From positions 1 to 64,000 of the forward strand of contig JAHDCC010000009.1 of assembly GCA_020630065.1 (NCBI GenBank): a stretch of DNA of 64,000 bases, in the 5' to 3' direction. Shown one piece after another: positions 1-9,500 of this stretch. Numbering within the stretch: the stretch's first letter is position 1; each line of letters begins with the position of its first letter. The DNA is from Acidimicrobiales bacterium. Lineage in GTDB: Bacteria > Actinomycetota > Acidimicrobiia > Acidimicrobiales > SZUA-35. The notes under the pieces were generated by a model. That model saw only the letters and a list, made by a program, of their open reading frames with translations. It did not search any database and was not told the origin of the DNA. Both the position numbers and the translations under genes were made by a program.

Positions 1-1719
1 ATCTTCGGCGAAACCCCACCAGAGCTACCGGTTGAGCCGACGCAGCCGATCGATGGCGAAGATTTCGGGGGCAACCCACCAAACACGGAACAGGCACCGG
101 CCGAAGTCGCCGAAGCGCAACCGTTTGACCCTATTGCTCCCCCTCCGATCGCAGAACAAACAGCGCCGTCTGCGACAACTAATGAATCTCAGGAAGAAGA
201 TTCCACTATTTTGAACGATACACCCCCTCCACCACCTAGCTCAAACAGCGGACAGAACCCAACGCCTCCAACCCCGGCGACCAACCAGCCTCCGGCTGCC
301 CAACCATTCGTTAATTCTCCAACCCCGGACCAGAGCAATGAGGCCCCTACCGCCTGGAATCAGCCAGCACAGCCTCCTGGACCGCCCGCTTCAATCCAAA
401 ATGTGCCTCCACAACCCGTCACTGCGGGAGCAAACCCAAACCCTGGCGGCCACTGGGCTTCTCAACCATCAGCAACGGTGGTACAAGACAACTCGCTCCG
501 GGTCGAGGTCGACGGCGAGCATCAGGTCTTCCAACCTCACCAAGAAGTCACGATTGGGCGAGATCAAAACTGCACAATCGTGCTCGACAAACGACACTCG
601 CTTGCGTCTCGACAACACGTCCGAATTACGTTTCGCGACGGCGCCTGGTGGATGGAAGATTTTTCTTCCAAGGGAACCTTCGTCGATGGCGCCCAAATCA
701 AAAATCCTTATCAGGCTAACGGAGGGTTCAAGGCGCTTCTTGGCAACAAACAGGCTGGAACCGAAGTCAAGATTGTTGCTCCTGGCGAACACAAAATAAA
801 CGCTAAGCGACGTTGGCCCTTATTCGCTGCAATCGCAGGAGCAGCAGTTCTTTTGGCCTTCATCATTGGTATCGGGGTTGTTGCTACTCGAGGCGACGAT
901 ACCGCCGCAACTACTACCGTGTCGCCCGAGCAAATGGAAGCAGCGTTCTTAGATCAGGCGAAAAGGTCAACCGTACTGATCGTCTCTGGAGATGATCAAG
1001 GCGTTTCTACCGGAAGCGGGTTCTTTGTCAGCGAGACCTTGATCGTCACGAACCAGCATGTGGTCGACGGAGACGATCTGCTCGAGATCGCAGTGTCAAA
1101 CGGAAATGATGACCCAGTTGAGTTGACCTACGTCGGCCAAATCCTCGACCGTCATCCGTTCCTAGACATTGCCGTTGTTCAGTTGACCGGCGAACTCATA
1201 CCAGCAGCGACGCCTGCCGACGAAGACCCAGGCCTGTCGGCTCCAGGGTTCTCAATCGGACCACTCCAATCCGGCAACGATTCATCGGTTGAAGTCGGTT
1301 CGTCAGACGGACTGGTTTTAGGAACCACAGTCTTTAGCACTGGCTTTCCTGGAAGCTTCAACACTATCGGTGCGAACAATGAGGGTGGTCTACAACTTCC
1401 GCCAGTGGGAACCGATTCGGGCGGGGCTAGCAGCTTTGCGATATGGCCTGGTTGTAACAACCCGACAGCAGAAGCAGCCATTCCTCAAGGCAGCCCGGCC
1501 GGTGTGCAATGTAACGAGGCTGGAGATGTCAAGAACGCAGTAGTGACAACGTCGTTCACGAGCGGACCCGGAGCATCGGGAAGCCCCGTGTATCAAGACG
1601 GGAAAGTAATCGCAGTAGTTTTTGCCGGTGCAGCTGGCGAGGCGGAAACCAATAGTGGTCGCTCGATTACTTCTTCTTCGTTCAAGGATTGGCTAGACCC
1701 AATCATCGCAGCAAACTAA
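1..1719 (+). CDS. FHA domain-TM-trypsin-like serine protease (5' partial)
   Basis: The reading frame is open from the first base, so this protein begins outside the window; the TTG at 211 is only an internal codon. The visible part starts with a long Pro/Ala/Gln-rich linker (to about base 470). A forkhead-associated domain follows (about 480-790, with GRDQNC and SRQHVRI-type motifs), which in this family binds phosphothreonine. A short basic stretch and one membrane helix come next (about 808-888). The outer part is a trypsin/DegP-like protease with His at 1057-1059 (TNQHVV), Asp at 1165-1167 (LDIAVV) and Ser at 1576-1578 (GASGSP). The topology suggests a cytoplasmic FHA sensor and an extracytoplasmic protease. 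A link to the Ser/Thr kinase-like proteins in this window is inference. Confidence 0.85.
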   Translation: MFGETPPELPVEPTQPIDGEDFGGNPPNTEQAPAEVAEAQPFDPIAPPPIAEQTAPSATTNESQEEDSTILNDTPPPPPSSNSGQNPTPPTPATNQPPAAQPFVNSPTPDQSNEAPTAWNQPAQPPGPPASIQNVPPQPVTAGANPNPGGHWASQPSATVVQDNSLRVEVDGEHQVFQPHQEVTIGRDQNCTIVLDKRHSLASRQHVRITFRDGAWWMEDFSSKGTFVDGAQIKNPYQANGGFKALLGNKQAGTEVKIVAPGEHKINAKRRWPLFAAIAGAAVLLAFIIGIGVVATRGDDTAATTTVSPEQMEAAFLDQAKRSTVLIVSGDDQGVSTGSGFFVSETLIVTNQHVVDGDDLLEIAVSNGNDDPVELTYVGQILDRHPFLDIAVVQLTGELIPAATPADEDPGLSAPGFSIGPLQSGNDSSVEVGSSDGLVLGTTVFSTGFPGSFNTIGANNEGGLQLPPVGTDSGGASSFAIWPGCNNPTAEAAIPQGSPAGVQCNEAGDVKNAVVTTSFTSGPGASGSPVYQDGKVIAVVFAGAAGEAETNSGRSITSSSFKDWLDPIIAAN

Positions 1720-1763
1720 CTCTACAGGTTGTTTAACGTAAATAAAAGAATTTAAGGTAAACT

Positions 1764-2615
1764 GTGTGCATGTTTGATTGCACGCAGCCACCTGACGCTC
1801 ACGCCGTCTCTGTATCGAAGTTCCGTATTGTTGTTGAGCGGGCAGCGCGATCAACATTCGGTGAGCACTACAAATTCGACTCCGACCTGGAAGCGTTAAC
1901 GTTTGATGGCCTTGTTGTACCATTGTCAAACCTGTACCGGACAGTCAAGCCGGCAGATCAAAGTAAATGGTTTGATCTGGTCTGTCGCCGGCTAGAAGAT
2001 GCACTGCTAACAAGCCACAAGCTCGCTTCTACTCCCGGCAACTGGCCGACGTCTCGCCCGAATGTCTATATTTGCGTTCGAACGAGATGCCTGCCAAACC
2101 AGGTCGGCAAAGCTTTGCTCGACGGCCTATTCCACGTCCTAATCTTGAACGCTGAGCCGTTCTGCGTTCATATCACGTATAACCAACTTAGCGAATGGGG
2201 CGTTTCGGCTGAAACCGCTTGGAACACCGCACTGGAAAATAACTCGCATCGCCTTCAAGTGAAATCCCAAACAATCACGCATCGTGGAGTCGACATAGAA
2301 ATGATTAGCGGCGACATGTGCACCTCCGGAATAATCACCGACCTAACGTCGCATTCAACAACTGCCAAATCGAATAAACAAGTAGTACTAGCCCTACCCA
2401 CAAACGAGGAGGCGATCGTTCTCACGGACCGGCTGCCGCCGACAACGGCACAACAGATTGTTAGATCGTTATCGTTGTGGTCGGAGAACGCTCAGCATCC
2501 ACTGTCGCCAGAACTATTCAAGTTCGATATAGAACAAGGCCTCATTTCGACAGACACCATCGATTTGCCACAAAGGTCGAGAAGGTACCAAAATTGCCCA
2601 ACTTCTCAATACTAA
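1764..2615 (+). CDS. hypothetical protein, 283 aa
   Basis: I do not recognise this family. The protein is soluble, with no signal peptide or clear membrane helix. It starts at GTG 1764 or, two codons later, at ATG 1770; an AAGG lies at 1754-1757. The N-terminal part contains a short stretch (FDGLVVPLSNLYR) faintly like proteins of the DUF1444 type, but I would not assign it on that. It sits 44 bp after the FHA-protease and only 3 bp before the SNF2 helicase, so it is probably co-transcribed with both. Confidence 0.6.
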   Translation: MCMFDCTQPPDAHAVSVSKFRIVVERAARSTFGEHYKFDSDLEALTFDGLVVPLSNLYRTVKPADQSKWFDLVCRRLEDALLTSHKLASTPGNWPTSRPNVYICVRTRCLPNQVGKALLDGLFHVLILNAEPFCVHITYNQLSEWGVSAETAWNTALENNSHRLQVKSQTITHRGVDIEMISGDMCTSGIITDLTSHSTTAKSNKQVVLALPTNEEAIVLTDRLPPTTAQQIVRSLSLWSENAQHPLSPELFKFDIEQGLISTDTIDLPQRSRRYQNCPTSQY

Positions 2616-2618
2616 TCT

Positions 2619-5552
2619 GTGCGTAAAGCGTCTAGAGTTGATGGGATGCCACTCCGCCCGTCACCAGATGAAATCTTCAAGGTAGGCATCGAGGCAACCT
2701 TCGTTCCAGCTGACCCTCCACGAAACTCTTGGCTCGCGCTATGGTCGACAGACCCCAAAGCCTCGAAGACCCTCGGCCAACTCCAGTTAGAGACCGAACA
2801 GGTTGAACTGGTGCTACCTAACGGTGACGGCGTCGCCAAAACCACTGCTTCAGTAAAAAAGTTGCCACTGAGATCTGCTATCGACCCACTGGTCGCGCTC
2901 GACATCAGAGCAAAAGCTAACACAGGTGAAGAGATCACTACTGGCATATCACCATCTGTTCTGGCATGGTCTCGGGCGGTCGGGTTTAGTCTAAACCTGA
3001 TTGGCAAAGGCCGCCTCCAACCGGGTCTGTCTGATAGCGGCGTCGATACGTGGCGACTTGGCCCATTCGATCAGGATGACACCGCATGGCAAACGGCAAT
3101 GGCTCAAGCTTTACCAGCAGCGGCCCGGGCGACCACAAGCAACGAACCCGAAGGTGGCGACGGCCCCCTGCTCACAGCGGCAGCCCCACTAGTACATGCC
3201 TTTGGTGACGCTATAGCTGATACGTTCGTCCGCACTGCGGCGGCCCATATCGCTAGTGGACATGATGCATTCTCATCGAATCGGCAAACCGTGGTCGATC
3301 CAAGCGCACAAGTACCACTTCTTCTCGACATGTTCGAAAGCTCGGGCGTGCCAGTCCTCACGCTTAGGATCGACTGGCCTCCGTTCGAGCGGCAAACCGG
3401 CCCGGAACAGTTTCTGGCCTCCCTCACATTTCAGGATCGAGCCGATCCGACTCGGCGAGTAGCGGCTACCACGTTGTGGGCAGCATCACCATCGGATAGA
3501 AAACGCCTTCATCTCGCTGAAAGCACCCTGGTGCGAAACCTCAGACGAGCTGTCCGTGTAGAGCCAAATTTGAAGCCACTATTAGACCAACAGCTCCCTT
3601 CAGAGATAGTACTCGACGAGGAACAAGTAGCTGATCTTCTCAGACCTGAGATCAGCCAACGTCTTGCCATGGCCGGGCTTCCCCCCGTTTTGCCAGATAA
3701 CCTTTTTAGATCTGTCGACCTTCAACCGATTCTCGGTTCGGCGCAAGAAAACTATCTTGGTCACGCCCATGCAAACCCAGACCAGCCGACCCTAGAGATC
3801 CCAAACCGTATCGACTTGAATGAGCTGGTGGAACTCCGCTGGCAAGGTTCACTCGACGGGAGTGAACTGACCGAAGAGGAACTGGATGACCTGATTGCTT
3901 CGAAGCGAAGCCTTGTCCGACTTCGGGGCGAGTGGGTTCAGCTCAACGACATTGATCGCAGTAAACTCACCGAACGCAAAGAGGTCGAGAAGTCGACGGC
4001 TTTAGCCGCCTCACTTGGTGGACCTGTTTCCATCGACGGCGAACTCCTTGACATCGAGGTCGTTGGCCCCTTAGCCGCCTTAGGAGATCGCCTTCGTAAT
4101 CGAGATTCGACCGTCACTCTCGAAACGCCGTCCAATCTTGATGCTGTGTTGCGCCCGTACCAACAGCGCGGCTTGGCGTGGCTTAACGAAATGGACCAAC
4201 TCGGCCTCGGAGGAATTCTCGCTGACGATATGGGTCTTGGCAAAACTGTTCAGGTCCTTGCGTTACACCTACAACGTCAAACCACAGAGCCAGGTCCTAC
4301 GCTCGTGGTTTGCCCAGCATCGGTAGTCGGCAACTGGGAACGTGAGGCTAACAAGTTCGCGCCGCTGTCAAAGGTCCACCGTTACCACAGTTCCTCCCGG
4401 TCTATCGACGACATCAAAGACGGAGACTTGGTAGTCACCACCTACGGAATCGTGCGGCAAGATGCCGAAGAGTTAGCGTCAATCCAATGGGGGTTGGTCG
4501 TAGCTGACGAAGCACAAGCAATTAAAAACCCATATTCTCGATCCGCTCAGGCGATACGGCGAATACCGGCCGAAACCAGGCTTGCTCTGACCGGAACGCC
4601 GGTGCAGAATCAGCTTTCTGATCTCTGGGCGTTACTCGATTGGACAACACCCGGCCTTCTCGGCACACTGACTAGGTTCAGACGCGAGATCGCAGCTCCA
4701 ATCGAAAAAAACGGGGATGAAGATGCAGCACGCAGGCTCAACCGGCAATTACGCCCGTTCCTTCTTCGGCGACAGAAATCGGATCCCGATATCGCTCCAG
4801 AACTTCCGCCCAAAACACAAACCGACGAGATAGTACCGCTCACAAGTGAGCAGGCCGCTTTGTACCAAGCGGTCGTATCCGAGACAATGGCCGAAATCCG
4901 TTCAACGAAGGGCATCGAACGAAAAGGACTCGTGCTCAGATTGCTGACCCAGCTCAAACAGATCTGCAATCATCCGGCCCAGTTCCTCCGGGAGACAGAC
5001 GACCTGGCGGGACGCTCAGGTAAACTCCGAGCGACAACCGATCTTCTACGGGTGATCAAAGAGGAGGGCCAAGCGGCTTTAGTCTTTACCCAATATGTTT
5101 CCATGGGCGACCTTCTGGTGAAACATCTAGCTTCGGAAAACATCAGCACCAGCTTCTTAAATGGCTCACTTTCGTTGCCTGAGCGTGACCGCATGGTGAA
5201 TGATTTTCAGAATGGAAACACCGACGTTTTTATCGTTTCGCTCCGGGCCGGCGGCGTAGGACTAAACCTGACCCATGCCAGCCATGTCATCCACTACGAC
5301 CGGTGGTGGAACCCGGCGGTCGAAGATCAAGCATCGGATCGAGCGTGGCGAATCGGTCAGACCAAACCGGTGCAGGTTCATCGACTCATCTCAGAAGGCA
5401 CGGTAGAAGACCGAATTGCGGCGCTACTACAAAGTAAGCGACAGTTGGCGGAATCAGTCGTCGGTTCCGGCGAAAGCTGGCTGTCTGACCTGACAGATGA
5501 AGACTTAGCTGAGCTCGTGACGTTATCTGGTGAAGGGGTTGAGCAGTGGTAG
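2619..5552 (+). CDS. SNF2/HepA-family DNA-dependent ATPase/helicase
   Basis: This is a superfamily 2 helicase of the bacterial SNF2 type, 977 residues. It has an N-terminal SNF2-associated region (about 1-470) and then the two RecA-like lobes. Walker A is DDMGLGKT, motif II is DEAQ, motif III is LTGTPVQN, and motif VI is DRAWRIGQ with QASDRAWRIG context. Such proteins translocate on duplex DNA and remodel protein-DNA complexes; the specific bacterial role is mostly unsettled. The start is GTG 2619, 3 bp after the preceding stop. Its last seven bases overlap the GTG start of the SWIM zinc-finger gene, a pairing also seen in other actinobacteria, so the two products probably act together. Confidence 0.9.
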   Translation: MRKASRVDGMPLRPSPDEIFKVGIEATFVPADPPRNSWLALWSTDPKASKTLGQLQLETEQVELVLPNGDGVAKTTASVKKLPLRSAIDPLVALDIRAKANTGEEITTGISPSVLAWSRAVGFSLNLIGKGRLQPGLSDSGVDTWRLGPFDQDDTAWQTAMAQALPAAARATTSNEPEGGDGPLLTAAAPLVHAFGDAIADTFVRTAAAHIASGHDAFSSNRQTVVDPSAQVPLLLDMFESSGVPVLTLRIDWPPFERQTGPEQFLASLTFQDRADPTRRVAATTLWAASPSDRKRLHLAESTLVRNLRRAVRVEPNLKPLLDQQLPSEIVLDEEQVADLLRPEISQRLAMAGLPPVLPDNLFRSVDLQPILGSAQENYLGHAHANPDQPTLEIPNRIDLNELVELRWQGSLDGSELTEEELDDLIASKRSLVRLRGEWVQLNDIDRSKLTERKEVEKSTALAASLGGPVSIDGELLDIEVVGPLAALGDRLRNRDSTVTLETPSNLDAVLRPYQQRGLAWLNEMDQLGLGGILADDMGLGKTVQVLALHLQRQTTEPGPTLVVCPASVVGNWEREANKFAPLSKVHRYHSSSRSIDDIKDGDLVVTTYGIVRQDAEELASIQWGLVVADEAQAIKNPYSRSAQAIRRIPAETRLALTGTPVQNQLSDLWALLDWTTPGLLGTLTRFRREIAAPIEKNGDEDAARRLNRQLRPFLLRRQKSDPDIAPELPPKTQTDEIVPLTSEQAALYQAVVSETMAEIRSTKGIERKGLVLRLLTQLKQICNHPAQFLRETDDLAGRSGKLRATTDLLRVIKEEGQAALVFTQYVSMGDLLVKHLASENISTSFLNGSLSLPERDRMVNDFQNGNTDVFIVSLRAGGVGLNLTHASHVIHYDRWWNPAVEDQASDRAWRIGQTKPVQVHRLISEGTVEDRIAALLQSKRQLAESVVGSGESWLSDLTDEDLAELVTLSGEGVEQW

Positions 5553-6463
5553 GGCAAGGAACCAGCACATGGCAACAACTGTGGTTTGATCACCTCGAAG
5601 AATCCAAAATCGATGCTTCCGCGCTGCGGCCGGGTCAGATGTTCGTCGAACGAAATGATGAGCTAGAGATCGACATTTCTGCTGGGAAAATCGAAATGGA
5701 GATTCGCTCAGGCCCCAGAATGGTCTACGACGTCTCGATTGAGGCCCCGAGGGCTTCCCAACAAGCTTGGGACCTATTCGACAAAAACATTGAAACCAAC
5801 CCAACACTGTTAAGCGATGTAAGTCACGGCAGACTTCCAGTCGAGGCCGGGATCTACGCCCAATCTGAAGCAATTGGCATCTTGCCTCATTGGTCTGAGT
5901 TCACATCTTCGTGTTCGTGCCCAAGTCCGAGCCGGTGTAAACACATTTACGCGTTGTTGTACTTCCTCGGAGAACATTTTGAACAGGACCCGTTTGAACT
6001 GATGAGGTTCCTTGGCCGTTCACGAGAACAGTTCTTGGCTTCGATAACCTCGTCCACGACATCGTTCGAGTACCGACCACAGCTAGCAACCGACGCATGG
6101 GGTGCAGAACAGCCTCCTCTACCCGATAGCCCAACGTTCGTTGATAAAGCCCACGAGTTAACGACCTGGCCGACAGATCCACCTAACACACCGTTGTTCG
6201 ATGCTGATGGTTTACGATCGATCGGCGAAGATGCTTGCCAACGGGCTGTCGACGTTCTAAACGGTGGCCATAGCCAGTTGGATCTCGACGAACGCACAGA
6301 CCTGGCCCGTCGGGCAGCCACAAACGCCAACGTAGATCATCTTGCCTGCAACTCTGATCTTTCCCCCGATGCACTTGCGACGCTCGCCGAGACCTGGAAG
6401 AATGCTGGTGAGGACGGTATCGAGGCGTATATCTCCTCATCTTCCACTGTGGTTGTTGACTAA
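5546..6463 (+). CDS. SWIM zinc-finger protein
   Basis: The 305-residue protein contains a SWIM-type zinc finger of the form CxC...CxH: Cys123, Cys125, Cys131 and His133. SWIM domains bind DNA or proteins and are typical companions of bacterial SNF2 enzymes. GTG 5546 overlaps the end of the helicase gene, indicating translational coupling. The C-terminal half (about 180-305) has no recognisable domain. The partner relation with the helicase is inferred from the overlap and from the known family association. Confidence 0.85.
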   Translation: MVGQGTSTWQQLWFDHLEESKIDASALRPGQMFVERNDELEIDISAGKIEMEIRSGPRMVYDVSIEAPRASQQAWDLFDKNIETNPTLLSDVSHGRLPVEAGIYAQSEAIGILPHWSEFTSSCSCPSPSRCKHIYALLYFLGEHFEQDPFELMRFLGRSREQFLASITSSTTSFEYRPQLATDAWGAEQPPLPDSPTFVDKAHELTTWPTDPPNTPLFDADGLRSIGEDACQRAVDVLNGGHSQLDLDERTDLARRAATNANVDHLACNSDLSPDALATLAETWKNAGEDGIEAYISSSSTVVVD

Positions 6464-6564
6464 CATTCGGCGTTTCAACAAAACCCTCAGTGAAACTCAG
6501 TACCCGTTTACTTGACCAAACATGGCCTCAAGTTGACTGGAACAGACCCTTAAAGGCGTTATAA

Positions 6565-6583
6565 ATACACCTAAAAGGTGTAT
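6565..6583. other. inverted repeat in the 279-bp gap before the pseudokinase gene
   Basis: ATACACCT and AGGTGTAT flank a 3-base spacer, with a further GGCG (6555-6558) and CCGCC (6585-6589) that could close the base of the stem. No T-run follows on either strand. It may be a terminator for the SWIM gene or an operator for the next gene; the sequence does not decide. Confidence 0.35.
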
Positions 6584-6742
6584 ACCGCCTACAAATCCCG
6601 AGACGAACACCACAGTACGACTTTATTACAGAACAACGCCACAACTGCACGCGTGGCGAACTTACCATCCGATTTCTAGCGCCGGTTAGATATGCTTGTA
6701 GCTGCGTGTACCAGCGCAACGTTGAACCCATAAGGTATTTCG

Positions 6743-8782
6743 ATGTCGGCGAATTCACAGACAGATTTAGGAATAGCAGGCATCGACGACATAAAGCCGT
6801 TGGACGAAAACCGCAGTCCGGTCTTTTCTGCCCGTCAAAGCGTGATCGGCAGAACCGTTGCCGTCAAGATTCTAAACCCGCACAACGACCCTCTTTTACC
6901 TCGTCGCTTCGATCGACGCCGGAAAGATTTCGTCAAGTACACGAGCAGCTCGCACGTGGTACCTCTCTATGACAGCGGCGAGACGGCGAGCGGCAAACCC
7001 TATATCGTCATGCCGTATTTTAAGATCGGCTCACTCCAGGATCAGATCAACCACGGAAAAATGCCTTGGCATTTGGCAGCTCGGATCGTTCAACGAGCTA
7101 CCGAGTCAGTGGCGCTAGCCCATGCAAGCAACATTGCGCTTGGCGATATCAAACCCTCGTCCATCCTGCTAAGCGACCCAGAGACACCTCGAATCGCCGT
7201 CTACGGCATGGCGACGAGAAGATTCGACGATGGCGGCCCCTCTTTCATCGCTCCGGAAGTCGACAAAGACAGCGAACCACAGCCAGCTAGCGACGTCTAC
7301 AGCCTGGCCATGACCTTGGGTGCGTTGATAACTGGAGAGACACCCAACCGTTCGACACCTACCGAACAGTATCTGGAGAAGGTCAAACCTCTAGTTCCAC
7401 CGCGAATCTACGAGGTTATCGAACACGGCACCTCCCCCGCCCTATCCAATCGATATGGGTCGGCTAAACATTTGGCCAACGTTCTAACTGGAGCCATTTC
7501 CGCCGAGACGACATCGCGAATAACAGCAAAATCGTCGACGTTGATCGAGAGTAAGCCTTCGGATTCCGAGCCGGATACGAACAAGACCGAGAATTTTTTC
7601 ATCGATAACGGGCCGATCACGGTCGATGAGCTACTCGGGCCAGCAACAGCGGAATCAAAGAACTCAAACGGGCAATCAAAGCAGAAAATTGCTTCTGGAT
7701 CGCTTCCGACGGTCGGCTTGTCCGACCAGGTAAATTCGCCTACAACACCAGACAATGATGGCAACACACTGGTACATTTAGGTTCGGAAGCAGTCTCGCA
7801 GGCAGTGAGTCAATTCAAAACTACAGCTGAGATCGCCGGCGTGGACAAAGGTCCCAAGCCATCGGTGGGCGATTCTGAGCTTTCCGACGACGTTGTCGAT
7901 GGGAAGCCCGAAAGTGCTTCAGCTAAAGGATCGGGGTCTATAATTTCTATATCTGAAGAATCGATGCGAGGGCCTAACCCCTCTTTTCCTCCCGAGAACC
8001 CGGCAAACGGCCACGCTAGCGCTACCGAACAAGTCGACATCACGTCTTTAAACGCGCCGATCGAAATGCCAAAGCCAGCGGCCGGAAATCCAGATTCAGA
8101 TATCTTTCGTCAGACAAGAGTATTCGGAGCTTCTGACACGCCAGCCGAAGACCCATGGGCAGCGAACTCGTCCGCCTCAGAGGCAGGCCAACTATCTAGC
8201 TCAGCCGCCAGCTCAGCACCATTAGCCGCTGGCGGGGCCGCCCCGTATCGCAGTGGGCCACGCAACCGTCCTTCAGAGGCTCGACTTCACGCCCATCAGG
8301 CCGAATCTGACAGCGTATGGCTCTCAGTCCAGGACAGCTGGCAGTCCAATCGCCAATGGCTCACCTTGACTCTAGCCGGGGGCGTCATCGTAGCCATTTC
8401 TCTCATCACGCTAAGTTTCGTTAACCGAGGTGGCGATGACTCAACGAGTACCGGGGCCGACCTTCCGCCTTTAACAACTCAGCCTCAGGAATCATCAACA
8501 CCTGAATTTAATCCCCCACCAGCGGCTAGCCCAAGCAACACAGAGGGCGAGTCAGAGTCTGAACCGGCATCACCAGCGTCCCCTAAGGCAACCACCAAGA
8601 GCACGCCTAAAACGACTGCTCGGCCAGCAACCACCGCCAGTCCGACCACCACTGTGGCTGAGCCAACTACGACTAACCCACCAGAACCATCTACTACCGT
8701 CGCCCCAACCACTACGGTTGCCCCAACGACAACCGCGGCACCGCCTCCTGCGCCCGCTAACAGAAACAACAATAATAACTGA
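6743..8782 (+). CDS. membrane-anchored Ser/Thr kinase-like protein, probable pseudokinase
   Basis: Residues 25-250 follow the fold order of a bacterial Ser/Thr kinase: a VAVK segment with Lys42 kept, the APE motif (IAPEVD) and DVYSLAM. Key catalytic elements are altered. The Gly-rich loop is not recognisable, HRD reads LGD (Asp135 kept), the metal-binding Asn is Ser140, and DFG reads VYG at 153-155, so the Mg-binding Asp is lost. After a long low-complexity cytoplasmic linker comes one membrane helix (539-561) and an outer tail rich in Thr, Pro and Ala ending in Asn repeats. The start ATG 6743 has an AAGG about 9 bases upstream. The likely role is scaffolding or regulation rather than phosphotransfer; that is inference from the residues. 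Confidence 0.8.
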   Translation: MSANSQTDLGIAGIDDIKPLDENRSPVFSARQSVIGRTVAVKILNPHNDPLLPRRFDRRRKDFVKYTSSSHVVPLYDSGETASGKPYIVMPYFKIGSLQDQINHGKMPWHLAARIVQRATESVALAHASNIALGDIKPSSILLSDPETPRIAVYGMATRRFDDGGPSFIAPEVDKDSEPQPASDVYSLAMTLGALITGETPNRSTPTEQYLEKVKPLVPPRIYEVIEHGTSPALSNRYGSAKHLANVLTGAISAETTSRITAKSSTLIESKPSDSEPDTNKTENFFIDNGPITVDELLGPATAESKNSNGQSKQKIASGSLPTVGLSDQVNSPTTPDNDGNTLVHLGSEAVSQAVSQFKTTAEIAGVDKGPKPSVGDSELSDDVVDGKPESASAKGSGSIISISEESMRGPNPSFPPENPANGHASATEQVDITSLNAPIEMPKPAAGNPDSDIFRQTRVFGASDTPAEDPWAANSSASEAGQLSSSAASSAPLAAGGAAPYRSGPRNRPSEARLHAHQAESDSVWLSVQDSWQSNRQWLTLTLAGGVIVAISLITLSFVNRGGDDSTSTGADLPPLTTQPQESSTPEFNPPPAASPSNTEGESESEPASPASPKATTKSTPKTTARPATTASPTTTVAEPTTTNPPEPSTTVAPTTTVAPTTTAAPPPAPANRNNNNN

Positions 8783-8792
8783 TTGCTCTTGT

Positions 8793-9500
8793 TTAGCCGT
8801 CGATCTCTAACTCACCCTGCTCTGGGGGTGCCTCAACCGGGGGGTCGATGACAGTTGGAGTTTGACTTGCGGTCGGTGTCGGTATGGTCGGACGTGGAGC
8901 CGTAACCGGGACAGTAGGTTTGGTTGTTGGCTTGGGTTTGTTGGTTGTTGTAGGTTTTGTTGACTTGGGTTTGGTTGTCTGGGGCGACCTTTTAGTAGTC
9001 GTAGGTTTTGCCTTAGTGGTTTGAGGCTTCGATTTAGTTGTTGATGTAGATTTCTTCGTAGTGGAAGTCGAGCGCAGCGGAATCGTTGTCGACGATGCCG
9101 GATCGTCAATCGCTGGTCCCGATGGGGAGATGATAGGTCCAACATTTCTTGTTGATCTTCGCTGGAGCGTTGTGACCGCCAAACCTGGGTCGGGATGGGC
9201 AACCGAGTCTGGTTTGTCGATTGATGGACCTTGAGGAACCGGTTCGCTCCTGCGACCTGAAGTACCCTCCTCCCCTGTTCGGATTCCAAAATCTAGATCA
9301 CGAGTGACTGGAGGGGCATTACCATCGACCACTGTCACCCCTGTTCGTAATTCAACCTGGGGCTTGGACAACTCCTGATAAAGCAATGTTCCAGCCGGGA
9401 CGCATATCATCCCGGTGAGCAGGAGCCATCCCAGCGTCGGGCGAACCCGATCGAACATTTGCCATGCAGCTTCGCTGTCTTTATTTAACATCACACCCAC
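8793..9500 (-). CDS. membrane protein with Thr/Lys/Pro-rich extracellular tail
   Basis: I recognise no domain. One membrane helix lies near the N-terminus (about residues 23-42, LGWLLLTG...). The rest is a low-complexity outer region with many TTK and KPTT units and a Pro-rich end. The start is uncertain: GTG 9500 or ATG 9491 (MLNKDSE); neither has a strong ribosome site. It is convergent with the pseudokinase gene, 10 bp apart, and both encode Thr-rich outer tails. It may be a cell-wall-spanning or glycosylated stalk protein. Confidence 0.6.
   Translation of the reverse strand: MGVMLNKDSEAAWQMFDRVRPTLGWLLLTGMICVPAGTLLYQELSKPQVELRTGVTVVDGNAPPVTRDLDFGIRTGEEGTSGRRSEPVPQGPSIDKPDSVAHPDPGLAVTTLQRRSTRNVGPIISPSGPAIDDPASSTTIPLRSTSTTKKSTSTTKSKPQTTKAKPTTTKRSPQTTKPKSTKPTTTNKPKPTTKPTVPVTAPRPTIPTPTASQTPTVIDPPVEAPPEQGELEIDG

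Noticed and set aside
211-1719. TTG 211 as the start of the FHA-protease
   Set aside because: The same frame is open back to base 1 with the same Pro/Ala/Gln-rich style, so the gene begins before the window.
8485-8772. Minus-strand Val/Gly-rich frame, and the similar one at 31539-32045
   Set aside because: Both are mirror images of the Thr/Pro/Glu-rich stalk codons on the other strand, not genes.
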